Source: Silene latifolia (lineage: Eukaryota; Streptophyta; Magnoliopsida; Caryophyllales; Caryophyllaceae). Taken from it: a stretch of 64,000 nt of DNA. Below, piece by piece: positions 24,313 to 37,631 of this stretch (the first letter of the stretch is position 1; each line of letters opens with the position of its first letter). The stretch spans positions 7,208,001 to 7,272,000 of the forward strand of contig NC_133526.1 of the NCBI RefSeq assembly GCF_048544455.1, written 5' to 3'. The notes under the pieces were generated by a model. It was not told the DNA's origin. It saw only the letters and a program-made list of their open reading frames with translations, and made no database searches. The position numbers were made by a program, and so were the translations under genes.

Positions 24313-27300
24313 ATGAGGCCGTCTTACGGTCGCATAGATATTACCGCGAGTTCGAAGAAAGTTGAAGTTGATCAGCGGATTTCTCTTCGCATTTACTATC
24401 GAATTGCTGATAGTATACTTCGACAGGTTATTTCTATATCTTTAATTGCAGTAATAATCGTAATTATTGTTTATTATTGCTATTTTGTGCGATCAATTTG
24501 TCGGTAGCTGTTATGTTTTGATCGAATTGAAGTTTTTATGACCTAATTTTACTTTAGTTTTAGTGAATTATGAGTGAAATTGAGAGATGTTGAGTTGAGC
24601 TAGTTATAACTTCTCTTGTTTGATACTGAAAATTGTGTTATGCATGAAAATGTGTTGACAATTCACATTTTTCAACAATTTATTCATCATCTTCATCCTT
24701 ATTTTGTTCGATCGGTTTTTAGACCTGTAGCTGTTTTGTCTTGATCAAATTGAATTTTGTATGACCTAATTTTACTTTGTTTTAGTGAATTACGATTGAA
24801 ATTGAAAAATGTTGTGTACTGGTTTGTCCTGATCAAATTGAAGTTTATGTGACCTAATTTTACTTTGTTTTAGGAAATTCTGAGTGGAATTGAAAAATGC
24901 TGTGTTGAGCTGGTGATATCTCTTGTTTCATGATGAAAATTGTAGAATGCATTAATTTATCTTGTTTTTTTCGCGTGAAAATCGTTGACAAAACACAATT
25001 TTCATATTTTTTTTTGGTCAAATTTTAAGCGTATAACTGATTTGTTTTGATCAAATGGAAGTTTGTAGGACCTAATGTTACTTTGTAATAGTAAATTATG
25101 AGTGAAAGGGAAATTGTCGTGTTGAGCTAGTAAAAAATTCTCGTCTCAGGTGGAGAATTGAGGAATGCACTTATTTACTTTGTTATTCTTGATTTGTGTT
25201 TTGTCGAGGTAGCGTAGGCTAGTGTAGGCGTTAGCAGTCTTAGCACTCAAGTCATTGTGGATTTTGATCAGTTTGGCTAATGATTTTCCCAATTTGAATT
25301 CAGTATCCCATCTTATTTGCGGCCTTTTTTTTTTTGTTTGTTGATTGAAAAACCTGTGTTCAGGACTAATGCATGACTCCTATGTTCGAAAGTATGTGGT
25401 ACTTTAGATAGATAACACACCAAAAATCATTTATAGTGTTATAACATACTTTAGTGGATTCTCCTTCCACTTACTAGGATTCACTACCTCTACTTTTGGA
25501 GTTAAGTTGAAAAAATATGTGAGAACATTAGGCCTACAGTCACTTAGGAATCTTTTTTTGTGGTGTATTTCGTACGCAAAATGTAAATGTAATCAACCAA
25601 TTTGCATTTCCTACAAAAGTAAATTTTAGTGAATCCAAATGGATGGAAGGAGTTGTTATGTATTCATCGTCTTTTGGGTCTTTGGTAAGACATCATGGAC
25701 TCTGGCTGTATTGTTTGTTCTTATTTCTCACTTCTCGTTTATCAAAAAAAGAGTAAATTATCACTTCAGAATTTTGAGCTGTATATTTTCTACGACCTAG
25801 GATATTATGTTGCCTGATTGTTAGTAGATGTTATATTGCTTTTGGCCGATAATTAGATTTGTTAATTATTGGGAAGATTTGTTGTTTTCCAGGAACTAGC
25901 TTGGCTATTAGGCTTTGCTATGCAAAAAAGTGTGATAAACAGAAAGAGAATGATTTGAATATTCTGCGAAATTAATTTCTATTGTCTTTGGTTATCGTTA
26001 TATTTTAATTTGTTTAGTGCTTAACTTTACGAATCTAAATTTTATCAGGCTAATATCTTCCGGAATGAGAAGAATATCATTGATTTATACGTCATGCTCC
26101 TCAGATACTCTAGGTAAAGGCATTTTTTGTCTGTTGTATGACTGCTATAAGTGGATGTTTCTGTAAATAACTATGAAAGTGGTAAATTTTGGGTATTTAG
26201 GGAGCGTTTGTTGATGTGATATGTTTTTGATAGTGATTTAAATCTAGCTAGTGATTAAGGTGTCTACTGCAAGTATACCTTTTGTTCCTGATAGTTAAGG
26301 AGGAATGATGCCCTGATATCCACTCTGCTGTGATGTTTTTCAGTTTGGTATCTGAGACTATTCCACGTCACCGTGATTATGCAGCATCTACTCAGATCAC
26401 AAGAAGTTCTTTGAGAAAGGTGATGAACCCCACTAGTATGTTCATTAGTTTTCTAATTGTTGCTTTGTATGTGTGTCTTGCGGGAATGGTAGGGAAGTTC
26501 TTATCTTGGCCTGTTTTTTTCGAAATTCTTGTTGCAGCAATTATTTGTTGCCTTGAAAGAGTTGGAAGAACTGAAGCCAGCAGTCAAACAGAAAGTGGAA
26601 GAACTGCAGAGAAAACAAGAAAACCAAGCATTTGGCTGGAACAACAGCAGTCATCGCAATGACTATTATTCTCCTATTGATTCTATTATACCGCCTCCCG
26701 TCACTAAGGTGTCTCTTGGTAATAATCAAGTGGCTAAGGTATTTTTATGTTCCATCGTTTATTTGTGTAATAGCAATTGGCAGTGATTAGAATCTGGTGT
26801 CAGTAGTTGTGTTCTTACATGGTACCTGTCATGCAAGGCATTGCCGTATTCTACAAGTGTTCCGTATGGAGGTTTCAGTGCTGAGCAGAAAGTTCTTGCC
26901 GATCCTCTTGAAGAGAGATTTCGTAAATTGTAAGTCTTATAAAGTATATAATATTTATTTTTAACTGAGGAATCTCTCTCCCATAATGCTGCTTTTATTT
27001 GTTAAATATTAACTTCTTTTATGACAACAACATGATCTCAATGCATTTATGGCTTCCGAGCTCTTGTCTGTGGCTGGGTAAAGAGGGTCAGATGTGCACA
27101 ACCTTACCCTGCTGTTTAATATACAAAGACGTTATTTCCGGATGACTCACCCTTGGACCCTATTTTCAGCAAATTTTAAAATGTGCCATGCCAAGAGACA
27201 TCTAATACAGTATTAAATTATTCACTTTACTCTTAAAACTCATTAGAAAAAACAAAAACATTCTTGAACAGTTGAACCTAGAATAGCCCCTCATGCCTGT

Positions 27301-30300
27301 TGGCTGTGGGTTTTCTATGGCTTAGGTGTTTCTCCTCTAGTCCTGCTAATTAACGTGGAATTTATTCCTAATTTGTTCTATATCATCGACTTCATTTTAC
27401 TTGGATATGGATGTGGTATAATTTCATTTTCAAGAGCTAGACACAATACCAATTAAATTATTGTGGGAAAAATTGCACCTTCAAATTGTCTTCACCTGAG
27501 GATTAGTTGTTGTGTTGCCATCTATCTGTGATTAATTTGGTGAAGTGTATCCCGATGTTGAATATTGCTTATGCTTATGTTAGAACACAATTCGGAAGAC
27601 ATTAAAAAGTCAAATAAACAGTCTACCATGTCCTACATTGAAAGTTTCATTTTGTGTGTAGATTGGATTAAACTTCTGTTAAGAAATGTTTAACCAATTA
27701 CCTGTGGACCTTTACTGATGCTGTGGTAATTTCAAGTCTATGCAATGCCATTCCTTGCTTCAGACATGACCTATAGATTGTGTATAGCTCCTGAAGAATG
27801 TTTTAAAAGAGGCAAAAGAACTGGATCCACCCTCTGTCTTATTAATCTGCGATTCTGCGACCCGTTTTTCTGCTCTTTTCTTTTCTGATTGGTCTGCCTA
27901 CCCTATAACGTTGTCAATTGAAGAACTACCCCTCTATTTTTTGTCAAACACTGTATGGTGTTGTCATGTCAATTTACTAGTCTTGACAAGTGAGACAAGT
28001 AGTCCAGTGCTTGATCATCTTAGCGATTGTTGTGTCCTTGAATCCTTGATGATGGACATGCTTAGAGCTTTCTACAGGCAGACTGATAAAACAAAGCAAT
28101 TTAAGAAACATTGTGTGGGTCAGGAAGAGATGCTCAAGAGGTTATTTTATTTGGTTAAGTCTCTTTTAAGAGAACGATTGGCATCTATCTACGTGGTGAT
28201 GACAGCTTTTTAGATGGAATAGCTAATGGTGGTTGACAGTGATTCAACAACCATAGCCGTGGCGTGAAGCGAAGATGGCTGTGAGTTTCTATCAGCAATC
28301 TTCAACATGCATTGAGGTGATAACAGATGATCTGCAACTGCACACAAAAATTTGGTTGGACGCAGTGGTGGTTCCAGTCCCATGTGGAGGAAAATCTTGA
28401 TGGGCCTGAGGTAGTTCATAGATGATGATAATAGTACACAGGTACTACTGTAAGCAACGGCCAGCGGGATGCAGATGCTAACTTGACTAATGTGCCAAGG
28501 AGTTGGGCACAAGTGAGCAGAACTAGCCCATCGAATTTTGTAGGGTATTTTTTTGTTGGGAGTACTGATGGTTCGGGGCTTCTGTGGTGACATATTCAAA
28601 GTGTAGTTGGGCAAACATTCAAGGTCTAATTATAATTCATAAAGTGTCAAGGTACATGTTTGAAAAAGTGTCTTGTCATTGATAACCTGGATCAGCTTGG
28701 GATTTCTTATGTCGAAGCAACATAACCAGTGGATATGGACTTGACTTGGATGTTCCACTTGTTTAATGTTTACTTCTAACTTTCGAAGGATGACTAACCA
28801 GCTGAAAGGCCTCAGAGGGATCAACTCGAGTTCCGATATAAATTAGGTTCCTGTAAGTGCTGTGTGTGGCATGTTTAGCAGTAAGAAGAGAGAAGTACAT
28901 CCTTTATCAAACTAGGATGCGTTAAAGAAAAAACCATGACCAGTTTCCCTATTGTGACCTAGGAAAAGAAAGTAGCTACAAAGATGGTATATTGGTATTA
29001 AGCTTTTTATCGGAACTATTGTTGGGGACTTCGTGTTCTCTGTTCTTTTCTCTTATTTCTTCTTTCTGAATTATTTCAGTATAGAAAGTCTAATTGGCGA
29101 AGTACTTAATGTGTGCTGGGGAAACTTTTATTGTGAATAGAACCCAGCTAATGACCCATGCTCAAATCAGTCACATGTAACCTATGTAGCAAAACTGTAT
29201 TAGGGCTGAGTTTGGTGATTAACCTGTAGTCCTTTGTTGGTCTTTATGTTTCAATTCTTCAATTTTTAAGACCTTACCCTCTGGCTGTACTATCGCCTCT
29301 TGTCTACCTTAGCTGTATTCTCAATTTCTTACTATATCAGTTATATTCCTTGATTTATCTTTCTGCTTATTACAGATCAGTGACAACTTTCCGCCCCAAG
29401 GAGGAAACTCTTTTGAGACATTCAATTTTGGGGCCAAATGGGCTTTCTGCAAAGTGGCAGCCACCGGCTAGTAATAAAGAGGTGTGTGATTGTGGCATCT
29501 GTGATATTTTTGTGTCGCAAAGATGCTCCCTGATCTTTGTCTGATGTTTGTAGGTCCGGTATCCCAGTAATGTTGATCTGACTCCTGTGGAGATCCCAAG
29601 GTTATGCCCTAAGATTTTCTGACTTGCGTTTCATGCCTGTTCTTTTTCAAATGTATTTGTTTATAGAAACCCTGACGATTTCTAAAGTATATGTTTGCTT
29701 GTGCTTATTCTTGTTCTTTTCCCCTCACTGTTACTGTACGCACGTGTATCATGCATTTTGCTTGCATTCGTTTCCCTATAGTTACAAGTCCCTGGAATGT
29801 GAAAAATATGGCATTTTTTCCAAGACAAGAAAAATATGGCATCCTCTAAACGTCTTTCTCAGTCAAGTTGCAAGGCTTTTTTTTTTTTTTTTTTTTTTTT
29901 TTTTTGGCTTCTAACGACTTGCACAATAAAAACGTGTCTCTTTAGTGTTTAGTCGGTGTTACTGCGCTTTATGGACATTTGTGACTGTTTTTCCCAAGGT
30001 TTTCATAAATTTGTTTAAATTTATAGTTCTTTCTCCTACAGCATAGTTGCATTGTCCATGTTCGTGATCTGAGACTTAGTTTTCCCATGTAATTGAGTGA
30101 AGTAGTGAACTCTGCATTTTTTTATCCAACTTGATTTTGTGTTGTTTATCTGCTGAAATTTGTTGATTAGCAGGCTTGATGGTGTTGTGGCTGATATAGA
30201 TGTAGTAGTGCGAAAAGATAGTAGCACCTCAGCCTTTGAAAGGATAAGTCTAGAAACAGTGGCTGAACCTAGGAGTGACAATCAGCATCCACAAGATGAT

Positions 30301-33300
30301 GAGCAGCCGATGATTTCATTTGACGGATTAGATGTTCCTGATACAGTTATTGTCAAGCAGCCGAACCTCCCTGCTACTCTTGCAGAAGTACAAGACTTAA
30401 TTGCTGTTGAACAACCTTCAGTTAATGGCAATAATGATGTGGATAGCTCTTTGATGGGTAGTTTGCTTCAGCCTGAATCTCCTATGGAGCTACACATTGT
30501 AAGATCAATAACTCCTTGATTAATTTCTGTAGTTCCATAATTTCTTGATGAGCTGGATGACATAATTAAGACTTGAAATCATGTATACTTCATGGTTTAA
30601 ACAAATTTGTATCTTGGAGAATTGGTTGCTTAATTATGCCGTGTTGACTGTATAGGTAATTAGGTATGCCATAAATATACGATTATATGATTGATTACAT
30701 ACTAGTATAGATCCCGTGCAAATACACGGTATTTTAGAATTTCATATATAGAGAACTTAACAAGTAGAGGTAATAATAATATATAAATGAACTTTGAATT
30801 TTATTTTTAATTATCTACAATTGTTAATGTGTAATACTAAGAATTAAAATAGAGCGCATTTTACATTTTTACTTTGAATAAAATTGACCATGTAACTGAA
30901 ACCATTTTTTTGTTAAATAAGTTTAGGATAAAAAAAAAATTGTTAGTTTAATTACAAAAACTTATGCTTATTTTTACGCATTTAAAACCTTTGATGAAGC
31001 ATATAACTATTTTTGTAATTTTTGTTACAATATACGGAGTAGCAATTTAAACGGAGTATCAAATTTACAGAATAAAAAAGTGAAAAACACACACTGTTTT
31101 AATAATATGAGTAAAATATGCATACATTTTAAATATGATATTTAAAACATTTAAGATACATAAACGAGCATTTATTAGGGTATGGAGTACACCACATAAA
31201 CGAGCATATAAAAGATGCAAAGCTATTGAAGGTTGAGTTAAATTTTCCTTGGAACTACTAGTTCACAAGTTTCATCTGTTATGAAGGCTTTAAAACGTAC
31301 TTGGAAATGTAAATATCATATGCATTTTCTGTATTATGTTTAATCTGATGCACTTTTTAGTTTCAGTTTGTTTGTATCTAAAGAAAAGGGATTTAACAGC
31401 AACTATGTAAGGGTGAAAGTTTTTTTGATGATCTATTAAACAATTGTAATTGTGCATATTATATAATTCATTAAACGCGTCTTACACAGGATTTTGAGCT
31501 ACTTCATATTCATAAGGTTGTTTGTTAAATGCTTTACTCTGCTGTTTCCCTACAGTCAACAAGTATGATGGATACCTTCCTGAGATTGGCAAAATCTAAT
31601 ACCAAGAAGAACTTGGAGACATGTGGTATTCTTGCTGGCTCACTTGTAAGTTCCTATAGTACCCCATCCCCCTTTTCCAACCACCGTAGCTCATGATATC
31701 TCTGACATCCTTGGTGTAATACTTGCGCAGAAGAATAGGAAGTTCTATATGACGGCTCTGATAATACCAAAGCAGGAATCAACATCAGATTCTGTGAGTT
31801 CAGTGTGATTTATAAGTTTGTTGCTGAGTAATTTATGGTTTGTTATTGCTTTTGTTTGAATAAATTTTATTGATATGACCAGTGTCAGGCCACAAACGAG
31901 GAGGAAATATTTGAGGTTCAGGATAAACAATCTCTTTTTCCGTTGGGTTGGATTCATGTAAGTACAAATTTATGATGCTAGTAGTGCAGTGTGAGTGTGA
32001 CTCTATTGATTCATTGAACGAGTTGTCTGATACAGAATTTCCATTGTTCGTGTGTGTGTGTCGGCTTGTGATCCCATTTAGTTGGGAACATCTTTCATTT
32101 TGACCCGCATTATTGTGCGGAATGAAGAAACATAAGCCTGTCAAAAACGATGGAAATTTCTGATAACTTCTATTCATTTAGTTTTATTCATGAACTAATA
32201 TGCTACATGTGGCAAGTTAAAATAAGCTAAAAGATATCCAACTACTTCAGTCGTGGGCTTGCACATAGTTTCTTACTCATCACGTTTATTGGTATTTTAT
32301 AGCTTCCTTATTCTTTCAATTAGTACAAAGATTGTCAGTTATTGAAAATGCTTATGGCATTGTGACTATTACTGGTAGGAATATAATTAACTTTGTATTA
32401 GTGGATGTTAGGCTTCTAAGTAAGCATTTGGTAAGACAACCCTCATCTTGACTTTAGGGTCTATTTTTTGTATATAGCCGTCACCCCATCATGTCTTTTT
32501 GTAGATGAGGGCCACCTCTATGATATCTTTTGTACATGGGTGTCACCTCCTTGGTGTCCTTTAATTAATATCATGTCTTATATGTTAAAAAAAAAAAAAG
32601 GAGTTAATTGTGTGGTTAAGCTTTAGATGGCTTTGACACTGTCGTTAAGGCAAAGATGGCTTTGTGTACACCCAAGCAGGGTTTGTTGCCATTTAGATCT
32701 TCTGCTTTCATGTGGTTGCCATCTCTTCATCTCAGAGGCTCCATTTCAAGGAGTAAAAAGATATTTTTGATCTTGAGTACCCTATTTTTGTCTTCAGAAA
32801 ACTTTCTTTGGCAAGCTAAAATATACGAACGTCTTAAATATGACGTGATGTGCTGATATATTAAGGTCGTTTATCGTAGTTGGTCTATATAATTTTCTAA
32901 TCAATTGTCATATGGTGCTTCCAGACTCATCCAACACAATCTTGCTTCATGTCATCTATTGATGTTCACACACATTACTCATATCAGGTAACTTACATCT
33001 ACAGCTTTAATGTTTGTATGTTGATGTGACTGTTTATCTCAGCCTCTTATAATAATTACACTACGGGGACCATTTTAAATGAATCTGAATAATTATTGGT
33101 ACATCGTGGATTAAGTTCTTGTATTGCTCAAATGACCTGTGTATGCCAAATTGATAATGATATTCTCATGAAGGTGTGGTGAGTCAGTTATTTGTAAATG
33201 GCGGTCTTTAAGAACAACCCTCTTCTTTGAAGAAAATGAATTCGAGAAGTCAGGTAATTAGTTAAATGAGCAAATAGACTACAAGCTTACATGTGACTAT

Positions 33301-36187
33301 AATTTCTTAGTTGAAATTCTCCTCATATATTTTGTAAAATGGTACAAATCTAAATATGCTGACGTAAATGATTCCAAAAGATGAATGCCGAAGCATTACA
33401 GTGTCCCCCTCTTTCCAGTTTTAACTTTTAACCCAGATATTTATAGTAGGTCTCACAAAATGATTTTTTAGTGAAGTATCAGAAGTCAGAACTGTCATTC
33501 CTCCATATTATCTCTATTTGTCCAGAATACCATGGCTGCCACCATTAATCTTCACTGCTTTCGTGAAGCTAGCGGCGCCACTGCGCCTCAGTGGCTTTCT
33601 TGACCACCGTTGACGAGGTCAGGGGATGACTTTTCCGATGGCGATGTCATTTGTATCTTTTTCGTAAATATTTGTTCTTCGCAAAAATATTTTAGACTTC
33701 TTCGCCAACATCTCCTCTCTTCCATTCTTTTTCTAATTGTCGTCGCCCTATGGCCCCAATAGCCCACCATTGCTGTCACCCGTACTCGATCCCTCACTGG
33801 TAGGGATGACCATGCTTTTTTGTTACATACTTAGACTATTAGAGCTAACATGATTTTCATAGGTAACTGTACCTCTTAAGTAACTGAATAACAATTCAAA
33901 ATTAAATATAATATGCATCACCAGTAACCTAATTTTTATCAGAAGACTTAAGTCAGAAGGAGAGGACCACAGCTGAAGTGAGGAGAGGAGGTAGAAAATG
34001 AGAGGTGGGAAGAGAGAAGAAAGAGGAGATGCGGATTGTTGCCGAAGGCTGTCGCTATAGAACAGCCGTTGATTGTTGTGATGAAAGGGTGATGGGGAGG
34101 TGTGAGAATAGGATAGAGAAAGGAGTGGATGCATGAAAAGGAATAGGGGATATGGGAGTTAGGGGCCATTTCTGACATGCTGAATTGCTGATATGGCAAT
34201 TTAATGAGTGATTTCCTACTATGAGGATGTCTAGGAGTAGAATTACTGGAGTAAATATTTCAAATCAATAATATTGGGTGTGTCCTGGTTTACTGAATGC
34301 ATTTCCGAAGATTAAATTTCAAGGTCTGGGTTCTACACTTCTACCCATGAAAATTAAGTTTTTATGGAGATGCACGATGTTAGCTATCTTTTGGTGTATC
34401 TGCCTGAAGCGGAATTCTCGTGTTGTTTCAGAATAGAGACATGCTTCGTTTAATATTTGCGGTATAGTTATTTTACTAGTTTCTTTGTGGGCTAGGTTGG
34501 GGTGTTTTTGAGGGGTAATCCAATAACGTTAATTCAACAGAATTGTATGTCATTGTAACTGTAAGTATCTGAAGATCCTTTTAAGGAATGGATTTCTGCA
34601 TGATAACGTTTCATTGTACGAACAACTGTATGGAAATTTATGCCTGATACAAATCTGATCTAGAAATCCGACTCAATGTCTTAACAGGTTATGCTGCCTG
34701 AAGCTGTTGCAATTGTTATGGCCCCAAGGGATAGTACCAAGTATGTCATTTACCTAGTTTTTATTCATTAATTTTAGGCTCAATTGCAAAATACTACCAA
34801 TTATAGTCAAAAATTTTCAAAATACTACATATTATACTTATTTTTTCAAATTACTACAAAAAAAGCTACAACTTCTCCTAAGTTGCAACCTAATACCTGA
34901 ATTTATGACTTAATTAACCATAATTAACTATTATTAGGTAATTTTCATGATTTACCCCTTTTTTAATTGAATTCTAAATAATCTACTCATAATCCCCTTA
35001 TTATTGATTCTTTCTTTTTCATCTTTTTCATCCTCCCACTACCACCATCAACATCCACCACCCTCAACAATCATCACTATTATTAGTCACCACCTTCACA
35101 CCCACCACTATTTATCTCACTCAATGTCACCACTCTTACACTACATACCACCATTCCAAGCCGCCTCGGATCTAATCCTACTATCTCACTTCCACGATTG
35201 CCACAAAGAAACCGTTAACCACCGTAACCCTAACCACAACCTCCCACTACCACCATCAACATCCACCACCCTCAACAATCATCACTATTATTAGTCACCA
35301 CCTTCACACCCACCACTATTTATCTCACTCAATGTCACCACTCTTACACTACATACCACCATTCCAAGCCGCCTCGGATCTAATCCTACTATCTCACTTC
35401 CACGATTGCCACAAAGAAACCGTTAACCACCGTAACCCTAACCACAACCATCATTCCCGCCTGCCTTCCGCTACAAAACCTAGCTTCTTAACTCGTTGTT
35501 CCACCACCTACAGGAATCGTACTCCTTAGATCTAGAGTATTCGATTGGTAGGGACTTAAGTACGGTGGTGGTGTTGGGATAATAAAGGTGGGACTTGGGG
35601 GCATTGGGGGGTGGATACGGTTTAGGGTGTGGCTGGATTAGGTCGAGGCGGTGTTAGGATGTGTGTGTGGTTAGGTTGTGGTGACGCGGTGGTGATGGTG
35701 GTGGTTGATTCTTGTGGTGCTAGAAATGAGAGGATGTGTTAGGGGAGTGTTTAAAGAGGGGCAAAATGGGTATAACATATTAAAATTGAGTTTTTGATCA
35801 TTAGACCTCAATTAAGAGCTAATTTAGGTATAAAGTAGCAATTTGGGAAGATAAATAACTTTGTAGGTAGTAATTTGAACAAATAAGTATAATATGTAGT
35901 ATTTTGAAAAATCTTGACTATAATAGGTAGTATTTTGACATTTTTCCTTAATTTTATTTCCTGCCTACAAGAATTTAAGGTTATTCTTCCTGCATGGTTT
36001 TCCGACTATCAGAAATCATGGAATTTTCCGGCTGACAACTCCTGGAGGGATGTCAGTCATTAGACATTGTGAGCGGCGTGGATTTCATTCGCATGAACCT
36101 CCAGCCGATGGAGGGCCCATCTACAAGCAGTGTACGGATGTATATATGAATCCCAATGTGAAGTTTGATGTTATAGATCTTCGATGA
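24313..36187 (+). CDS. AMSH3: AMSH-type (JAMM) ubiquitin thioesterase, AMSH3-like
   Basis: This is a zinc deubiquitinase acting with ESCRT-III on endosomes, cleaving K48/K63-linked ubiquitin. Exons: 24313-24426, 26049-26113, 26344-26419, 26538-26738, 26838-26929, 29376-29481, 29554-29600, 30174-30498, 31556-31645, 31731-31793, 31883-31957, 32925-32987, 34688-34740, 36013-36187. All have GT-AG ends and consistent phases, giving 514 aa (Arabidopsis AMSH3 is about the same). The N-terminal MIT/dimerisation region is about 10-130 (ISLRIYYRIADSILRQ, LVSETIPRHRDY). The MPN+ domain starts near 345. The JAMM residues are E363, then H418-x-H420-x10-D431, all intact; an intron falls right after H418. 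The C-terminus is FDVIDLR. Introns carry a SINE fragment, a Helitron end and a MULE. Confidence 0.93.
27075..27165 (+). mobile_element. SINE 3'-end fragment (Angio-domain/Au type)
   Basis: In AMSH intron 5, blocks GAGGGTCAGATGTGCACAACC, TTACCCTG, GTTATTTCCGGATGACTCA and CCCTTGGACCC appear in order. They resemble the conserved 3' domain shared by many plant SINEs (GCAACCTTACCC...GTTTCCG..GACCCT). No tRNA-like head or tail was identified. Confidence 0.45.
30702..30730 (-). mobile_element. Second Helitron 3' terminus
   Basis: In AMSH intron 8, the minus strand shows a hairpin (CCGTG/CACGG, 30714-30729) followed by GATCTATACTAG and a host T. This is the same layout as the end at 21152. The matching 5' end to the right was not found, so the element length is unknown. 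Confidence 0.45.
34777..35947. mobile_element. Non-autonomous MULE in AMSH intron 13
   Basis: Inverted ends of about 90 bp contain CAAAATACTACC, ATTATAGTCAA, CAAAATACTACATATTATAC and TTCAAATTACTAC in both arms. A perfect 9-bp target duplication TTAATTTTA lies at 34768-34776 and 35948-35956. The length is 1,171 bp and no transposase is present. It contains the 208-bp tandem duplication at 35033-35448. Confidence 0.88.
35033..35448. repeat. Two adjacent 208-bp direct repeats inside the MULE
   Basis: The block starting CTCCCACTACCACCATCAAC and ending CCCTAACCACAAC occurs at 35033-35240 and again at 35241-35448. I see no difference between the copies, so the duplication is very recent or an assembly artefact. 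Confidence 0.9.
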
Positions 36188-37482
36188 CTGGTAGCAGATC
36201 CGTGATTTATTTTCCTTTCCTCATCCTGGTTTTACCAACAATTTTCTTCATCGTGGGAATTGTGATTTGTAATTGTCAAATATGTCGGTAATTTTGTAAA
36301 GAAAGATCATATTGATCAGCGTGTAAATGTACCATGGGCTGTCTTTGTAAGACGTTGAAATTAAAAATACTCTTTTCTTTCATATTGATGAGGCACGAGT
36401 TCATTTCTTAAACCAGCGGCGGAAGAAAACTTACACCCTTAAATTTGCAGAATCTCACTTTCCGATGTGGTGGTTGAAAAGAACTACAAGAAGTCAGGAG
36501 TGGTAATTAAGAATGTTGTGCACTTGTACTTCATTGTACGCTTGCTTATCTTCTGTAAAGTCTAAACTGTGAGACCATGGCCTCCAAACTTGAATATCTA
36601 TGAACACAAATGGTTTCGCATTTGACAATTATTGTAAGTTGTGAGCTTTTGACATTCGAGTTACGGTGTTGTGAGCTTGTCACTAGCGATGATTATTCTG
36701 ATACCGGGACTTTAGGTAAGAGGTGAAAGTACGAAATGAGAAGTTATAGGCACAGAGTCTTCCATGATGACTTCAACAACTAATTAGACATTGATTAGTG
36801 ATCGGTTAAATAGATTCATTTATTTAAAGACAACAATTCATATAATTACAGTATTTAATTAAGTTTCAAATAATTTTCAAAATATAAAGTCGACCTAAAT
36901 GCGAGTCTCCCACGTCTAAGCCTAACCATGGATCTCCCACAGCTACGCCTGAATTCAGAAGTGAGAGACCTATGGACTATGGTTGGACTTATGTCTAGTT
37001 GTGGATCTCTAGTTGTCCAGTTTTTTTTTCGAGCTTGATTTATACTGTAAAATCAAAGTAGTTATACCAAACCATTTTTTTTACAGCAGTAAAATTACAG
37101 TCCTTATATAGACGACATTAGCAGAAAAGTTTTTATTAGTTTTTGATTTGATAGTTGTTCATTGGGTGGAATGAAAGAGAGAAAGCAAATGACAAAATAA
37201 ATGGTACAATGTACATATTAAAGACGCAAAGTAATTTATTGACGACCACTTATAATTAGGTAAATACAAGTTTACGAGGCTATACACAAATTCTTATTTT
37301 TAAGATGGACTCATCCATTTTAAACAATTTTAAACAGTAAAATGAATTAAATCGGTAGATCGAGACAGAAAACCGAATACGAGTGTAAGACGGATATAAG
37401 ACAGAAAACCGAATATAAGACCAACCCCAACCTGGATCACCCAACAAAAGCCAAACGAAACATGGTACAAACCCATACAAAA
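36188..37482. other. Intergenic DNA between the AMSH and eL41 genes
   Basis: This contains the AMSH 3' untranslated region (TTGTAA-rich to about 36380) and AT-rich spacer. A short imperfect duplication (GATCTCCCACAGCTACGCCTG near GAGTCTCCCACGTCTAAGCCT) lies around 36905-36950. No gene seen. Confidence 0.4.
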
Positions 37483-37522
37483 AGCCCAAATAATAGAACT
37501 AGGGTTTTACACCCTATAAAAC
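37483..37522 (+). promoter_or_regulatory. Ribosomal-protein-type promoter: site II-like word, telo box, TATA
   Basis: AGCCCAAA (site II-like TGGGCY complement, about 37483), TAGGGTTTT (telo box, 37500-37508) and CTATAAAAC (TATA, 37514-37522) follow in close order. They end about 110 bp before the eL41 ATG. Telo box plus site II is the usual arrangement at plant ribosomal-protein genes. Confidence 0.65.
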
Positions 37523-37631
37523 ACAACACACCTCCCTACCTTTCACTCCCATAATTTTCCCTTCTCTTTCATCCGCAGCAGCCTCTACTCAATATACACC
37601 TGATTTCGCCGATTATCTTCATCTCGTCACC

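Noticed and set aside
28210-28614. 134-codon minus-strand open frame in AMSH intron 5
   Set aside because: It lies inside a well-supported intron, has no family motifs, and composition is that of the spacer.
33531-34199. GC-richer stretch and open frames in AMSH intron 12
   Set aside because: Looks like an old repeat interior (polypurine and polypyrimidine runs); no protein similarity recognised and no ends found.
35004-35529. Two His/Pro-rich open frames with identical segments
   Set aside because: They are translations of the 208-bp duplicated repeat inside the MULE, not genes.
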